Origin: Apiosordaria backusii
Lineage: Eukaryota > Ascomycota > Sordariomycetes > Sordariales > Lasiosphaeriaceae
Length of the DNA: 64,000 bases
NCBI GenBank assembly: GCA_030549205.1
Contig: JAUKTV010000003.1
Coordinates: 2,108,001 to 2,172,000, forward strand
Direction: 5' to 3'
Shown here: positions 49,409-61,503 of the stretch, piece by piece
Position numbering within the stretch: the first letter of the stretch is position 1
Layout of the letters: the number at the start of each line of letters is the position of its first letter
Notes under the pieces: generated by a model
Told to the model about the DNA's origin: nothing
What the model saw: only the letters and a program-made list of their open reading frames with translations
Databases searched by the model: none
Program-made: the position numbers and the translations under genes

Positions 49409-52400
49409 TGCAGCCCTCATGAGATAAAAACCATCGCGCACCCGCTGTTTCCTAGGGGATGTATCACCACCTGGCTTGTAACGAAGAGTCGTGATGAAGC
49501 TGGCGAAAGGAAAGGGGTTGGGACGTGAGGGTCTAATGACCCGAATGTCCGTGTAATAGTATATAGATGTCGGTCTTGTTGTATTGTTTTGGGGTTGGCT
49601 GCTGGATTCGGTTAGCTTCTTACGGGGGGGAAGCGAAAGGGAGGAACTGACACCTGGCGGCGCGAGATTATATATCCTCGCCGGCGTTGACTGCCCGACA
49701 CTTATGCTTTATGACTTTGCTGTGCTTTTTTAAAGGTCTCGACAAGGTCTTTTGCATTTTTGTTCGTTCTTTTTTTTTTTTTTCTATTGTTAGGTCGGCC
49801 AACAGGGACGACACCGATCAACATCAACTTAATGATATGAATAGGCTTGGAGTTTGGCAGATATATATATATATATCGGGCCCGGGTCCTTTTTCGGTAA
49901 AATTTTTTTTTTCTTTTTCGTTTGATATCCTTATGGTTTCTTTCTTTTCATGTGTGTGGTGGTATGATCACCTTTTCTTTCCTCTCTCAAAAATCGGGCA
50001 GGCGGATGAAGATGAGATGGAATTGGGCCCTGTATGTGTGCGATTAATCTTTGGGAGGCGGGCCGGGGGGGTGATGAAAAGGAAAGGAAAGGGAAATGAT
50101 GGGAAGGGGCTGGTTCTAACTGACCTTGATCACGATGAAAATCTTTTATTACCTCTCGAATCTTTGGGCTGGGAATTTCTTGTCTTTTTTTGGGGCGCAA
50201 CCTTTTCAAGGGGGGGGGGGTTACGGAAGGGAAACTAAAGGAAGGGGGGAACCTGGGGTTTTTCGGGAATGGGGGGATAGGGGGCTTTTTGGGTTGGTTT
50301 TTTCGGTCTTTTGCTGACTGCTGCTTTTTCTTTTCTTGATACGAACGAAGCTCGTTTTCTTCTTTTTTTCTGCCTTCTTCAAAGCGATATAGGGTCGGTC
50401 GAGAGATTGACTTTTTTTCTTTTTCTTTTTCGACGATCAAAAAAGAATTTATTTGGTCGGGAAAAGGGAAAGACAAAAATGAGGAATTTGGTTTTATTTT
50501 TTCCATCGTCATATCATGAGATGAGATGTTTGTTGTTGAAATGGATGTGTTGCGTGTGTTTATTGTTGAGATGCCGAAGATTATGTCGAATGTTGGTATA
50601 TTGAAGTGTACTGAGTCGAGTCGTCGGTGGTGTCGAAGGAACAACAAGGAAAGGGGGATTGAATGATAACTATGATACTGTGAGGGAAAAGGAGGGGCCG
50701 ACTCACTTGAGTAAACGGGATACCGTCTGTGAGAATAGATACCGAGAAGAAGAGGGGGCAGTAAAAGATTTTGCTCAAACCTATACTCGCCTTGCTTGGG
50801 TTTGAGATATTAGGTATGAGAAAATGATGAATGATATCTTATCCAACCGTCGTTGCAAGATATTTTTGGGGTTAGTGATATCCAAGTCGAGATTACTCAG
50901 AATAGGGGATGTTGGTTCGCTCCTTGGAGGGAGGGTGTAAGTGTTGAGTCGTTGTAAGTTAAATGAAGTAAAAAGTCGAGAAAGAAAGGACTGCCATTCC
51001 TAGAAGAAAAGTACAGCGTGCAGAGACAAGCCAGCCATAAATAACCGTTGTCAAAAAAATGTTATGCGCCCACAGTAAAAATCGGACAGCGACAAGAGAG
51101 CCAAAATTGGGTAGAAGGGGAGAGTTTAAGGAAGGAAGGGGAAAGGGAAGAGTCGGTTGCATTAAAGTGCGAGAAAAGTAAGTTGGGAAAGTGCAAGAAG
51201 TGCCGCTTGGGTGGAAGGGAAGAAATTTGCCATTGCCAGCACAGCACTGGAACAGCACGCTGCGCACTAACATTTTATTTTGGCCAGCCACTCACTAGGT
51301 ACCTTAATATCTACCTGCCTGATTTTGCATCCCTTGTGGCCTGCGTTGTTTACCACTCTTCTGGAGATGGCGGACAGACGTGGGGTGGGGGGGACCTTAA
51401 TGGCAGCAATACGAATTGATGGTCATAAATAACAATACCGGATATTGGGAAGATGGATATCTGGTAAGAGAAGTGAGGTGAGGTGCCTCCCGATCCGGAA
51501 AACTCCCTCTTGATATTTTCTGTACCAGGTAGTGCGTGTGTGTGTGTGTGTTTTCTGTCTGCCAAACAACGCCGCTTTCAGGCACAACTTGCCACACAAA
51601 CACCACACACACTTTGTTCCGAACCCGACAATATCTTGCTTGCATGGCATCATGGAAAAGAAAAGTTCCTAAAAATTCCCAAGTCCAAGATCTCGGGACC
51701 GGACGGACGGCCACATCAGACTGCCCTGCCGTTCGGACAATGGATATCGAACTTTTTGGATCCCAACTTTCATAGGTCCGGACACCTTACAACTCAGATA
51801 TTGCTTCCCAGAAAATCAGATATTAACCCACCCGCTCGCTCTCTCAACTCGGCTATGAAGCCGAACCATGATGTATCCCATGAGATTGTCTAGGAAATAC
51901 CAATCGCACAAAACAACCTCCACCCACCGCCCTCCCTTACTTCCATCAAACTTTTCCCCCAACGCCGACAACCCGACGTCGATGATGTCCGACCTCCGTG
52001 CCGTGACCAGACACCATTGCTTCACTTCCACCATAACCCGTTCACCCTACTAGAACACAGGCAGCGACTTTTCAGGCTGAATGAGCACAGCACCAAGTCA
52101 TAGTCACAGCTTTCCCAAAGACCCACGGGTTCATCTCATCTCATCCGTCTCATCTCATCCCACCTTACCTCACCCCACCCCCCCAGCCTTAACAAACAAC
52201 CACACACACACTCACCCTAATTCTCCCATATACTACATACCCATAAAGATACTCTTCTTTCACCGCATGAAACCATCCATACATACCTACTTTCATCGAT
52301 AAATATCTCCCCCAATCTTGCTCTTGCTCTTGCTCTCCCAACGAATCGGGTATAATTCCTCCCCCTTTCAAGCCCGACATACGCCTCCCACCCACATTTC

Positions 52401-53426
52401 ACTTTCCCACTCACCACCCGTCCCAGTTCCGCCCTACGAAAAAGCCAGGCATCCGTAGAACCGTACATGAAACCGCGCCTCCGGACATCAAGCACACTTT
52501 CCCCCAACGCCCGTCCCGCTGTCCGTTGCCCCCCCCCCCCCCCCCGGTCCCGCCACAAGCCACATAAGTGTTCCTACGCATGAATTCCAAAGTGTGCTTG
52601 CTTGCTGCTCTACCTGATTTGACTACATTACATACAAACCACCCACCATCCATCGGGTGTTGAAAAGACTCGAAATACCCGAATTTCATGCATTTCCTGC
52701 GCCTGTGCCAGACCCGAACATAACATATACCGCCAGTTATCCTGCATTTGTCCTTCCAGTCCTGTCTCATTGCCAACTTCTCTGTGTAATTCGTGTTAAG
52801 TGAGTGAGTGGTATATAACCGTTCCATTTTATATTCATACCTATATAACAAAAAAAAAACAATAAGAAAAAAGTTCTTTGGGATATATAAACAACTTCAT
52901 TCAACCCACCCCCCCAAAACAACGAAAAAGAAATATATCATAGCCCGGGAAAAAAAAACGAGATCAAAAAAAACCACACACACACGCTTGTTGAAACTTT
53001 CGACAACCATCAACAAATCGAAGACCAAAAACATCCACGTCATCCATCATCAATAACAACAGCTCGCAAAAATCAGCATCGTGAAATATAAAGTGAGTGG
53101 TGTCCCCTCCTTCTCCCTCTCCAACCCTCTCTCTCTCACCTACCCACCCACCCAAACTTGGATCAAGACGCCGCCGCCGCTCGCCCACTTCCAAGAACTT
53201 CAGTCGCCCGAACCCGAACCGATGACCGAGTCATACATCCTCGTATGGCTGTCACAAAGTCGTCATCCCCCCGACGCCCGACACTTACCTGCACCTGCAG
53301 GTCTCATTTGCTGCGCGGCACCAAGCCCCTCGCGCGCGCCGACCCCCCAAAAATGCTCAAAACCTAAACGCCACCCGGATTTCTGGTTTGCCCACCACCG
53401 CCCATAGACGCAGGTAGCCGCGCCTC
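49409..53426. other. Low-complexity spacer with strong strand asymmetry
   Basis: The plus strand is T/G-rich with few C from about 49700 to 50550 and C/A-rich from about 51880 to 53400. Simple tracts include T11-12 near 49771, a TA array 49861-49876, an 11-G run 50210-50220, GT repeats near 51535-51550, a 17-C run 52529-52545 and several A-runs at 52850-52970. Frames of up to 238 codons here are products of this skew. Convergent 3' flanks of Set3 and the Zn2Cys6 gene account for the ends. Confidence 0.5.
52529..52545 (+). repeat. Run of 17 C
   Basis: A homopolymer of 17 cytosines in a C-rich context. Its length is likely to vary between isolates or sequencing runs. Confidence 0.9.
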
Positions 53427-56165
53427 TCACGGATGACTCCCCGCAGCAGCGTGATAGTAACCGGGATTGAACCCCCCAAAAGAACTATACTGCACCAAAT
53501 AGTTCCAGTCCATCTGCCCAAAGTCCATTTCTTCCATCCCTCCCGGCCCTCCTCCCCCGGGTCCACCCCCAGGTCCCCCTCCTGGTCCAGGACCATTGGA
53601 GCTGCTAAACAACGGATTGAGGCCCTCAAATCCATTAAACATGACAGCCGAATCACCCATTGCCATCAGCCCTGCTCCCGGCGGTCCCACCTGCGGCCCC
53701 GCTCCCGGCACCGGCCCCGCTGTCTCGGGCGTCATTGGCACCCCTTTCCCCGGATACATCCCCGCAGTAACACCAGTGGGCGGATCATTCCCCCCCACAA
53801 TGGGCGGCGGCAACGCCACGGGCGGCCCCGGTACGCTAGCCTGGTGATCCCCGCCGTTCAACGCCGGCCCCGTCGGCCTCTTCATCTTCGACATGGTGTT
53901 TCTCAGGAGCGTCACGATCTGCGGTGTTGGCAACACCCTTCCTAGCTGCAACTCGGCCTGCTCCCTGGCATCCCACGCCTTCACAAAGAAGTGCCCAAAG
54001 GCAATGTGCAGCGGCGACCGGAGGTTCCTCCTAAGTAACCCCCGGTGGTCGTGGTTTTCGATCATAGCGTTCCACGCCCGCTCGCACAAGTTACCCGTCG
54101 TTCGCACTCTAAGCTCGGATATGAGGAAGATGTAAGCTGGAAAGGGGAAATGCTGGTATGTGTACCACCGAAAGCATTGCAGCTCCGGGGCTGTCTGGAT
54201 CATATTGTCATACTCGACCGTTCTAATGGCTTCTATGAACAGCTCCTCCCGTTCAGCCGGATTGACACTTTCGATCCCAGGACTACGCGTCAGAAAGTCG
54301 ATGACACGGAGCTTGGAAAGTGCCTGGCGCGTCATGAGCAATGTGAACGAGTGGAGAGGGACCCGTTGGTCGCAATGCTTCAGGTACACATTCTCAATGT
54401 ACTGGTGAAAACTCGCCAAGTCATGAGGCAGTGTCTGGTTGGCCACGTGGGTGACAAGGTCCGGAGAGGACGGGGAAGGGCTGTACTGCACCTTCTGTGC
54501 CTTGTTGTTGACCACGGATCTGCCTCCGGGAGTTGTGGGCCCAGGACGCATGTTGCCGGTCTGGCTCGATGCTACGGTAAGTTCGATACGGGTGAGGCAA
54601 AATATCATTTCCGTCGGCCCAGGGAATAGAGGTGGGTGGTCTTTGGCATGGACGCTCAAGTCTGAATCGTTGACGTTGGAAGGAAACCTGCAGTCGCCGG
54701 CACACGTCGACAATGCGGTGATGGATGAACCAGTAATTTCCGCCACTCGCTTGTCGAATATGACGAGCTGCCACCACAGGCGCCTCCGTTGTTCCGTTTC
54801 AAAGGGCGTCAGACCATACTGAGCTCCGTCTCGGTGAATTCCTAGCCTTGTCGCTACTCTCACTGCCATACCGATCAAGCAGAACAGGGATCGAGGGTCT
54901 ACATATTGTCTAACACAGAGCTGGGTGATGTCAGCTCGCCGAGATCAACAACACTAACTGGGATGTGATGAGAAACGTACCAGGTATAGGAAGAAAGCCT
55001 GCAACACGGCCAGGTCCGTTGAACGCATGAAGCCGGCATTGACAAGCGCCTGCTGGGTACCGTGATGGTACTTACCCAGCAAGACAGCTTTGTCCTCTGC
55101 GAAGGTTCTGTGAACCTCCTCCTCATTCATGGATGTGATGGCGGCAAAGTAGATGGCAAACATCAGAGCCTCCAGGGGCCTCGATATCTTGTTTATGGCC
55201 GTGCTGGCACTAATGATCTGGGCCTGGAACGTCGGCGTGTGGATGATCTTGAGCAGAGGGTTGACATTGCTGATATAAATTTGCCAGAGCTGAAAGATTT
55301 GAATGGCCGATGGGTGGTGGCTGGTGACGCTTTGCATCGAGCCACCCACAACGAAGGGGAAACCATCGTTGTTCTCAAACATGGCATCGTAGGCATGGTG
55401 AAGGGTTGGCCCTTCATACTCCTCTTCCGAGGACTCGTCTTCTGCGTTGCGATATTGCTAGTGACAGGTCAGAAAATCCGGAGAGATCCGAGATATCAGA
55501 CAGAACTAGTGGTGGCAAGAAGGCCGGCATGGCACCATGGGAGGAATAGAAGTGTGGGGGCCCCATCTGTGACGAGAAATACTCGGTGAAAAGGCCGCAA
55601 CTTACGTCTTTGTAGTAGTTGTTATTGGGATACCACTTTGATCTAAGGTGACTGCAGTGTCAGCTCGCGCATGACCCGGTTTCTTGCTTCTTTGGGGGCA
55701 GACTGACTTGTCATTGGCCTGGTCTGGCGAGACATGGTCGGCGGTACTGGATGGCGAGGTCTTGAGCCCGCTCAGATCCTGCTCCAGATCGGCAACATCG
55801 TCTCCATTATCCGAAGGCTTGAGATCCTGGGCGATGGGTTCGAAGGGGAGACCGTGCTGGGACATCAAGTGCTCGTATTTCCGAAGTCTCTCAATGAGGT
55901 CTCTCTCATGCGGCTTCTTCTTCCTACGTCGTGGTGGTTGTGGGGGCACCACCCGGCACTCGACCTGAGCCTTGAGGCAGTTTGCGCATGGCTTTTGCTT
56001 ATCACAACGAACCTTGCGTTGTTGACACAGCACGCATGAGTGACCGCGCGTCAACTTCATCACCGATGGCTCGGAACCAGTGACAGGGCCTGGGACATTC
56101 CCAGATCCGGCGATTGGGAGCCGCGGGGGCGACGGCGGCTGCTCCAGATGTTGTTCTGTGGCCAT
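53427..56165 (-). CDS. Zn2Cys6 transcription factor with fungal_trans domain
   Basis: Four exons, 56165-55708, 55642-55606 (only 37 nt), 55457-54981 and 54920-53427, give 821 residues. The binuclear cluster CVLCQQRKVRCDKQKPCANC plus LKAQVEC fits CX2CX6CX5CX2CX6C exactly and is followed by the basic stretch RRRKKKPHERD and a short helical coiled segment (LIERLRKYEHLM). The middle holds the fungal-specific regulatory domain (FQLWQIYISNVNPLLKIIHT, AIYFAAITSMNEEE, RRRLWWQLVIFDKRVAE). The C-terminus is rich in Gly/Pro (GPGGGPGGGPGGGG) and aromatic/acidic, possibly an activation domain. It is transcribed away from a DHA2 pump, which suggests it may regulate that pump. Its binding sites and ligand are unknown. 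Confidence 0.92.
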
Positions 56166-56920
56166 GGTGTGGGTAATATGGGCGGACCTGGTAGACGGTC
56201 GTTTCTCGAACGATACCGGAAGCGTGGGTGAACCGCTCGGGCCCGAAGCGACAGGCTGGAATGTAGGAAGCGATGCACGTCTGCCGCGCTTCGCTCTGGT
56301 CCCTCCCCCCAATGCTCTGTCAGGCCCAGCCAGCAAGATCTGGCCAATACCGTCGGAGCGATGGGCAGAGCCGCAAGGCGAGACGAGGCAGCTTACCCAG
56401 GCAGCTTATCCGGCCGGCTGGAGCAACGGTACTGTACTATCTCCGGGTTTTTGGTGGTGCTGTGTCGGCAAGGCAAGGCAAGGCAGAGGTAGAGTATATG
56501 TCAAGACAGGCGATCGCTGCACGAGTCGGCGCAATCGGTGAGAATGGGCCGAACAATACCTCCCTTTGCTGCCTGTCCCGCCAGGGGGTCCTCTCGACTG
56601 CCGACGCGCGGGAAGCTTGAGGTGCGACGACCGACTACCGACGACCGATGACTGGTGGTTGACGACTGGCGACCTGGATGATTGGCAACAACGCAACACC
56701 GAGCGACACAGCAAAATGCGAGATTGGCAGCTGCCAATGGGTCGGACCATCCACAGTGGCGTGCGCCGTCCGTCCTCTTGGGAAGGCAGCTTCCAGGGTC
56801 AAAAGCTGCGATGGATTTTGATGGGTGCGATGCGGGTCTCAGACCCCGTGTAGGGAATGGAAGCTAGCAAAAGAGGAATATCCAATGTAGGGTATGTACG
56901 AGCAAATAGAGAAAAAGTAA

Positions 56921-56991
56921 CAGCAGCAGCAAGTAGCAAGCAGCAAGCAGTAAGCAGCAAGCAGCAAGCAATACCACCACCACCACCAACC
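56921..56991. repeat. AGCAAGC/CAG/CCA microsatellite
   Basis: Imperfect AGCAAGC units run from 56921 to about 56970 and pass into CCA repeats to about 56990. It lies upstream of the Zn2Cys6 gene in the divergent promoter. Confidence 0.75.
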
Positions 56992-57814
56992 AGAGAGTGT
57001 GAAAACACAGGGGGTCAAAATCAGAAAAGGGGGCGGCGACGACGATGGAGTTGAAGATGGAACCTGAAGAAAATTGCAATTCGTTGAAGAATTGACACAC
57101 TCCGCAGTTCCCCTGCCGTCCTGGATCTGGTTAAGGTGAGTAAGAAAAGGGACGACGGGAAGCAGGCTGCCTTGCTGCCAGATGAAGACCTGCTTGCTTG
57201 GTATCATACCGCCATGCCTCTTCCACCTCCGCTACCAGCCGGGACTGAAGGGAGCCCCTAACCAGGAAGGAGTCAAGAGCCAGTCAGCACTTGTATGGGT
57301 ATAGAAGCAAACCCCCCCTCCTTCCCACATAGCCTCTCACTCTGATTGGGATGCCACTGGCGCGCTCGAGTCACACAAGGCAGCACACATCGTCCCAACC
57401 TGGAATCGTGGGAAGGAGCAGCGGGAGAAGGAGGGGGCATTGGAGATTTCGGGATTTATACACGGACGGTGCATGTCAGCTGGGAACAGCTGTCAGGACC
57501 AGGAAATCAAAGGTGGGAGTTCTCTCGGGACCGAAGGGACGTGCTCATGCCCGGTCTAAGCAGTCTCCACCAACAGGGAATAGCCCAGAGAGATGCCGGC
57601 GCTAGTCGCGATTGGTCAATCGACTTGGATTAGGTCTCCCACACTAAAAAAGACCTTTGCACTAGCAGCGCCGTTGCGATGCCGGGGTATTTTGTACGCC
57701 ACTTACACCACCATCCGGACCTGTCTGGGGAACTCCAGGTCCAAATAACGACGGGCTCGCATCACAATATCCAATGGCCAATATCAGCGAGACAAGAGGC
57801 TTAAACGAAACAAA

Positions 57815-57850
57815 CCGCTGCAGCGACCGGTGCTTTATGTCCGCTGCAGC
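57815..57850. promoter_or_regulatory. Paired CCGCTGCAGC motif
   Basis: Two identical 10-mers start 26 bases apart, each with the palindromic core GCTGCAGC. They lie between a Zn2Cys6 regulator and an efflux pump. Such factors often bind paired CGG/CCG-type sites, so these are candidate operators, by inference. Confidence 0.35.
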
Positions 57851-58016
57851 AAGATTTGACACGGCCCGGATAGATTGCTTATGCCTGTCCATCACATAGT
57901 TTCAACCTAAGTTTTGTTTATTCGTTCGTTACTGGACTGGCGGAGACTTGGTTCGGAGGGACAATGGCTGCTCTCGTTCTTTCACTCGGAGCAGGCACCG
58001 CCCAGGTCGCAGCTTC

Positions 58017-58023
58017 TATATAA
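58017..58023 (+). promoter_or_regulatory. TATA box candidate of the DHA2 pump
   Basis: TATATAA about 466 bases before the start codon, in a GC-rich promoter with few other AT-rich spots. Confidence 0.35.
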
Positions 58024-58488
58024 CACAAGAGTCCTGCGGTTTCGGTTGCGCAGTAGTTCTAGGCTGTGGCGTGTCGATGTTGCTCGTGGCCGTCACCTCA
58101 TCTTCCGTCCCGGGGGCATAACCCCAGCCAGGCTCCTCTCCTCCTATTTTGATTTCTGTGTTGTGTGGGCAAAAATTCTGACGACATCTTGTCTCTGGCC
58201 GCGCGCAGCAATAGGCCCGAGACGCATTCCTGTCTCGCCCGCCCGTCAGGTCTGAGTCTTGCAGCCGCCAGTACAGCAATACCTAACACCAGGGTGCCTA
58301 GGTATTTATTTTAAAGTTTGCACAAGACTGTCACGCCCTTCGATTTTCCTCCCTTGCGGCGCCTCTATTTACTTACTTCCCTTCAAACCTCATTTCCTCG
58401 TGGGCCAAGTTTGTTCAAACGGTTCGGCTGGTTGCTCCTCACCTCTTACACAATTCTTTACCACTATACTAACGGCTTCTCGCAAGTT

Positions 58489-60525
58489 ATGGCCACCGAG
58501 AAGCGATCTCTGACTTCTCTCGGCAGCGGGAGCGGGCAGTCGGCCCAGGTGACCCAGATGGAGCCCTCAGCTGCGCAAGCAAGCGATGTTGAGAAGCTCG
58601 CCCCAGCCCAAGGCCCACCGGGAGCAGCTGTCGGCGGGGATGCTGATCTTTACAAGCCCAAGAGCGTCAAATTCTGGGTCACAATACTGTGTAACTTCCT
58701 CGCCCTCTTCCTGGTTGCGCTCGATCGCACTATTATCGCCACGGCCGTTCCCAGAATTACGGACGAATTCAACTCCCTGGGCGACATTGGTTGGTATGGA
58801 TCCTCCTACATGCTCACAACTGCTTGTGCCCAGCTGGTTTTCGGCCGCATCTACAGGTTTTACGATAAGAAGTGGTACGTCATTTGTGAAACTCTTGTGC
58901 GAGTGAACACGTTACTAACGAGCTTCTTCAGGATTTTCTTCACGAGCATTCTCATTTTCGAGATTGGATCGGCTATATGCGGAGCTGCCCCGAATTCCAT
59001 CGTCTTCATCCTGGGCCGTGCTGTTGCCGGCTTGGGCGGAGCTGGTATCTTCTCCGGAACCCTTCTGGTCCTGATAGACATGGTTCCACTGCATAAGCGG
59101 CCTCAATTCCAAGGTCTCTTTGGCATGGTCTTTGGACTGGCTTCCGTCATGGGTCCTCTGGTCGGCGGTGGTTTTACCGGCGGAGTGACCTGGAGATGGT
59201 GCTTCTACATCAATCTTCCCATCGGTGCCGTTGCTTCGGTCTTCCTGTGGTTGTGGTGGAATCCCAAAAAGGAAACCCATCCAGCGGCCCCCTTCAGCCA
59301 GCATGTCAAGCGTCTGGACCCCATTGGCATGTTCTTTCTCTTTCCCGGCATTGTCTGTCTCTTCATTGCCTTTCAATGGGGCGGTTCGACCTATGATTGG
59401 AACGACTGGCGCATCATTCTGCTGTTTGTCGTCTTTGGTGTCTGCACTGTCTTGTACACTGCGGTCCAGATCAAACTGCCCGAGACTGCAACGATCCCAC
59501 CGAGGGTGATCATGCAGCGAAGCGTGTTCTTTGGAACACTCTACACGTTCTTCTTGTCGGGATCCATGCTGATGCTGGTGTACTATGTACCGATTTGGTG
59601 TAAGTGGTCGACAAACTTTATTTCGGTCTCGAGCTAAAATGCTAACGTGAACTTAGTCCAAACCGTCAAGCAAGTTGATCCGATAAAATCGGGAATCTAC
59701 ACAGTACCACTAGTGCTCAGTTTAGTCTTCTCCAGCATAGGCTCCGGATTCATCACCCAGGCGATTGGCTACTATGTTCCCTCCATGATCACAGCGCCCA
59801 TCCTCATGTCAATAGGAGAGGGCCTTCTCAGTACCCTCACTGAGGATAGCCCTTCATCCCACTGGATCGCCTTCCAGTTCCTAGCTGGTTTCGGCGTTGG
59901 CTTTGGCATGCAGACCAGTGGTCTTGCCATCCAAGCAGTGCTCTCCAAGCAGGATATGCCGGCAGGGATTGCTATCAACTTTTTCGTGCAGCAGCTGGGC
60001 GGTGCCGTTTTCACCTCGGTCGGTCAAACAATCCTCAGCAACACCCTGGTGTCACAGCTGTCCGATATTCCCGGCATTGGTGATTCCAGGATTATCGTGA
60101 CCGAAGGCGCGACACATCTCAGTGAGAGGGTAGCGCCCCAGTATCGGCACCGGGTAGTGGACGCATACGAATTTGCATGCCGACACATCTTCCTGGCCGC
60201 GTTGGGAGTGGTGCTTGTAGCCTTGCTCATGTCGCTCGGTATGGAATGGGTGAGTATCAAGAAGAAACAGGGTCCCGGCGGTCCAGGAGGTCCAGGCCAG
60301 CCAGCCGGTCCACTGACTGCGGGAGCTGCTCCCGGAGGATCACCCGCCTTGTCCGGCTCTGCGGCAGAAAAGGAGTCTGGAGCTCCCAACAGAAACAGCA
60401 AGTCATCTTCTTCGGGCCGGGATAGCATATCGGCGCAGAAGTCTGACGAAGCCAAGGGTGAAAAGGAGGCAGCGGTTCTTGAGGGAACAGAGACTACTGC
60501 GCCTACCTCAAAACCTATCATCTAA
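58489..60525 (+). CDS. MFS drug:H+ antiporter, DHA2 (14-TM) family
   Basis: Three exons, 58489-58874, 58932-59599 and 59657-60525, give 640 residues. ATG 58489 (MATEKRSLTS) is the first in frame. A 60-residue cytosolic N-terminus precedes 14 predicted membrane segments. DHA2 landmarks are LDRTIIATAVPRITDEF, the antiporter motif C in SVMGPLVGGGFT, and TWRWCFYINLPIGAV. The C-terminal loop and tail are Gly/Pro/Ser-rich with charged residues. This group exports toxic compounds or secondary metabolites across the plasma or vesicle membrane and includes the toxin efflux pumps of biosynthetic clusters. No polyketide or peptide synthase is seen nearby, so a stand-alone resistance role is more likely. 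It is divergent from a Zn2Cys6 regulator. Confidence 0.93.
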
Positions 60526-61503
60526 AATGACCTGCGACTACATTGTCTAGTTTCGGTCGGATGAGTATTACGGTTTTTACATTTTCACACGATGGTGTTG
60601 GCATTGGGCTGCGGCGTTCCGCGGCGTTGGCAGGTCGTTCTTTTCTTCTTTTGTTTTGATGTGTGTGTATGGGAAGATATTCTACCGGCGGTACTACAAA
60701 ACTAGGGACACAAGCGTGATGAGAAGTGAGCAGCAAACAAACAGCAACAGCAATTATGATGATGGAATCACAGAGATAGAGATAGGGCAACATGCGATTT
60801 TTTTGACATCAATCGGATGATGATGCTTTTCATGTATTTGTTACACACCAACCAACGAGATGGGAAATTCGAAGAAGAATTAGTGAATGATTATGGGGAG
60901 GGTAGTGAGTTTGTTACTGGCTGGTTGTTGTTCCTGTAGATAGGAATGATATTAATTTGCTCATACAAACAAAAGACATGGTCCGATATCGTTCATTGTC
61001 TTGTCTCTCTTTGAAGCAGCGTGTGTGGTGCGAGTTTGTGTGTCTGTATTTGTCTTACGATGATACATAGCATCTGCTGTTGTGCTTGGTTCTGTGCAGG
61101 GAGTTTGTATGACATGAGGTGGTTTTGTCTGCTGTGCCATTGTTTCTTATGGTAGTAAGGTTTATTTGTCTCGATTACAAGATATATGAAATTGATTCAA
61201 ACGCCCTTGCTGCATGCTATATGCAGTACAACCATCGCCTTCTCATTACATGTAATTACTCAAACACCACCCATCGCCGTCGTCGATATCGGCGTTCACC
61301 AGGTAAGTATACATGAAATTATAACCCTGACACCACTTTCTCTCTCTTTCTCTCCCTATTCCCCTTCCCCCCTCTCTCACACAGTTTCCCGAGCCCACAA
61401 CTTGAAAAGATAGATATACACTACTTACTACAGTATCAACACATCCCACCCCATCATCAACATCAACACAGTCACAAGCAGTTGAAGAAAGACTAGCCCA
61501 AAC
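60526..61503. other. Convergent 3' spacer, DHA2 pump and PEX12
   Basis: T/G-rich then C/T-rich, with TCTCTCTC-like tracts at 61338-61380. No gene seen. Confidence 0.5.

Larger units (their letters stand above)
56166..58488. other. Divergent promoter, Zn2Cys6 regulator and DHA2 pump
   Basis: No gene seen. It contains an AGCAAGC/CAG/CCA microsatellite (56921-56991), an inverted repeat GGACCTG/CAGGTCC (57717-57723, 57736-57742), two direct copies of CCGCTGCAGC (57815-57824, 57841-57850) and TATATAA at 58017-58023, which would give the pump a leader of about 440 bases. Confidence 0.5.

Noticed and set aside
49931..50647. 238-codon minus-strand frame rich in Lys/Pro/Ser
   Set aside because: A product of purine/pyrimidine skew; no conserved pattern.
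52850..53090. A-rich segment after TATATAAC as a possible small RNA gene
   Set aside because: No recognisable RNA fold or conserved box; fits low-complexity spacer.
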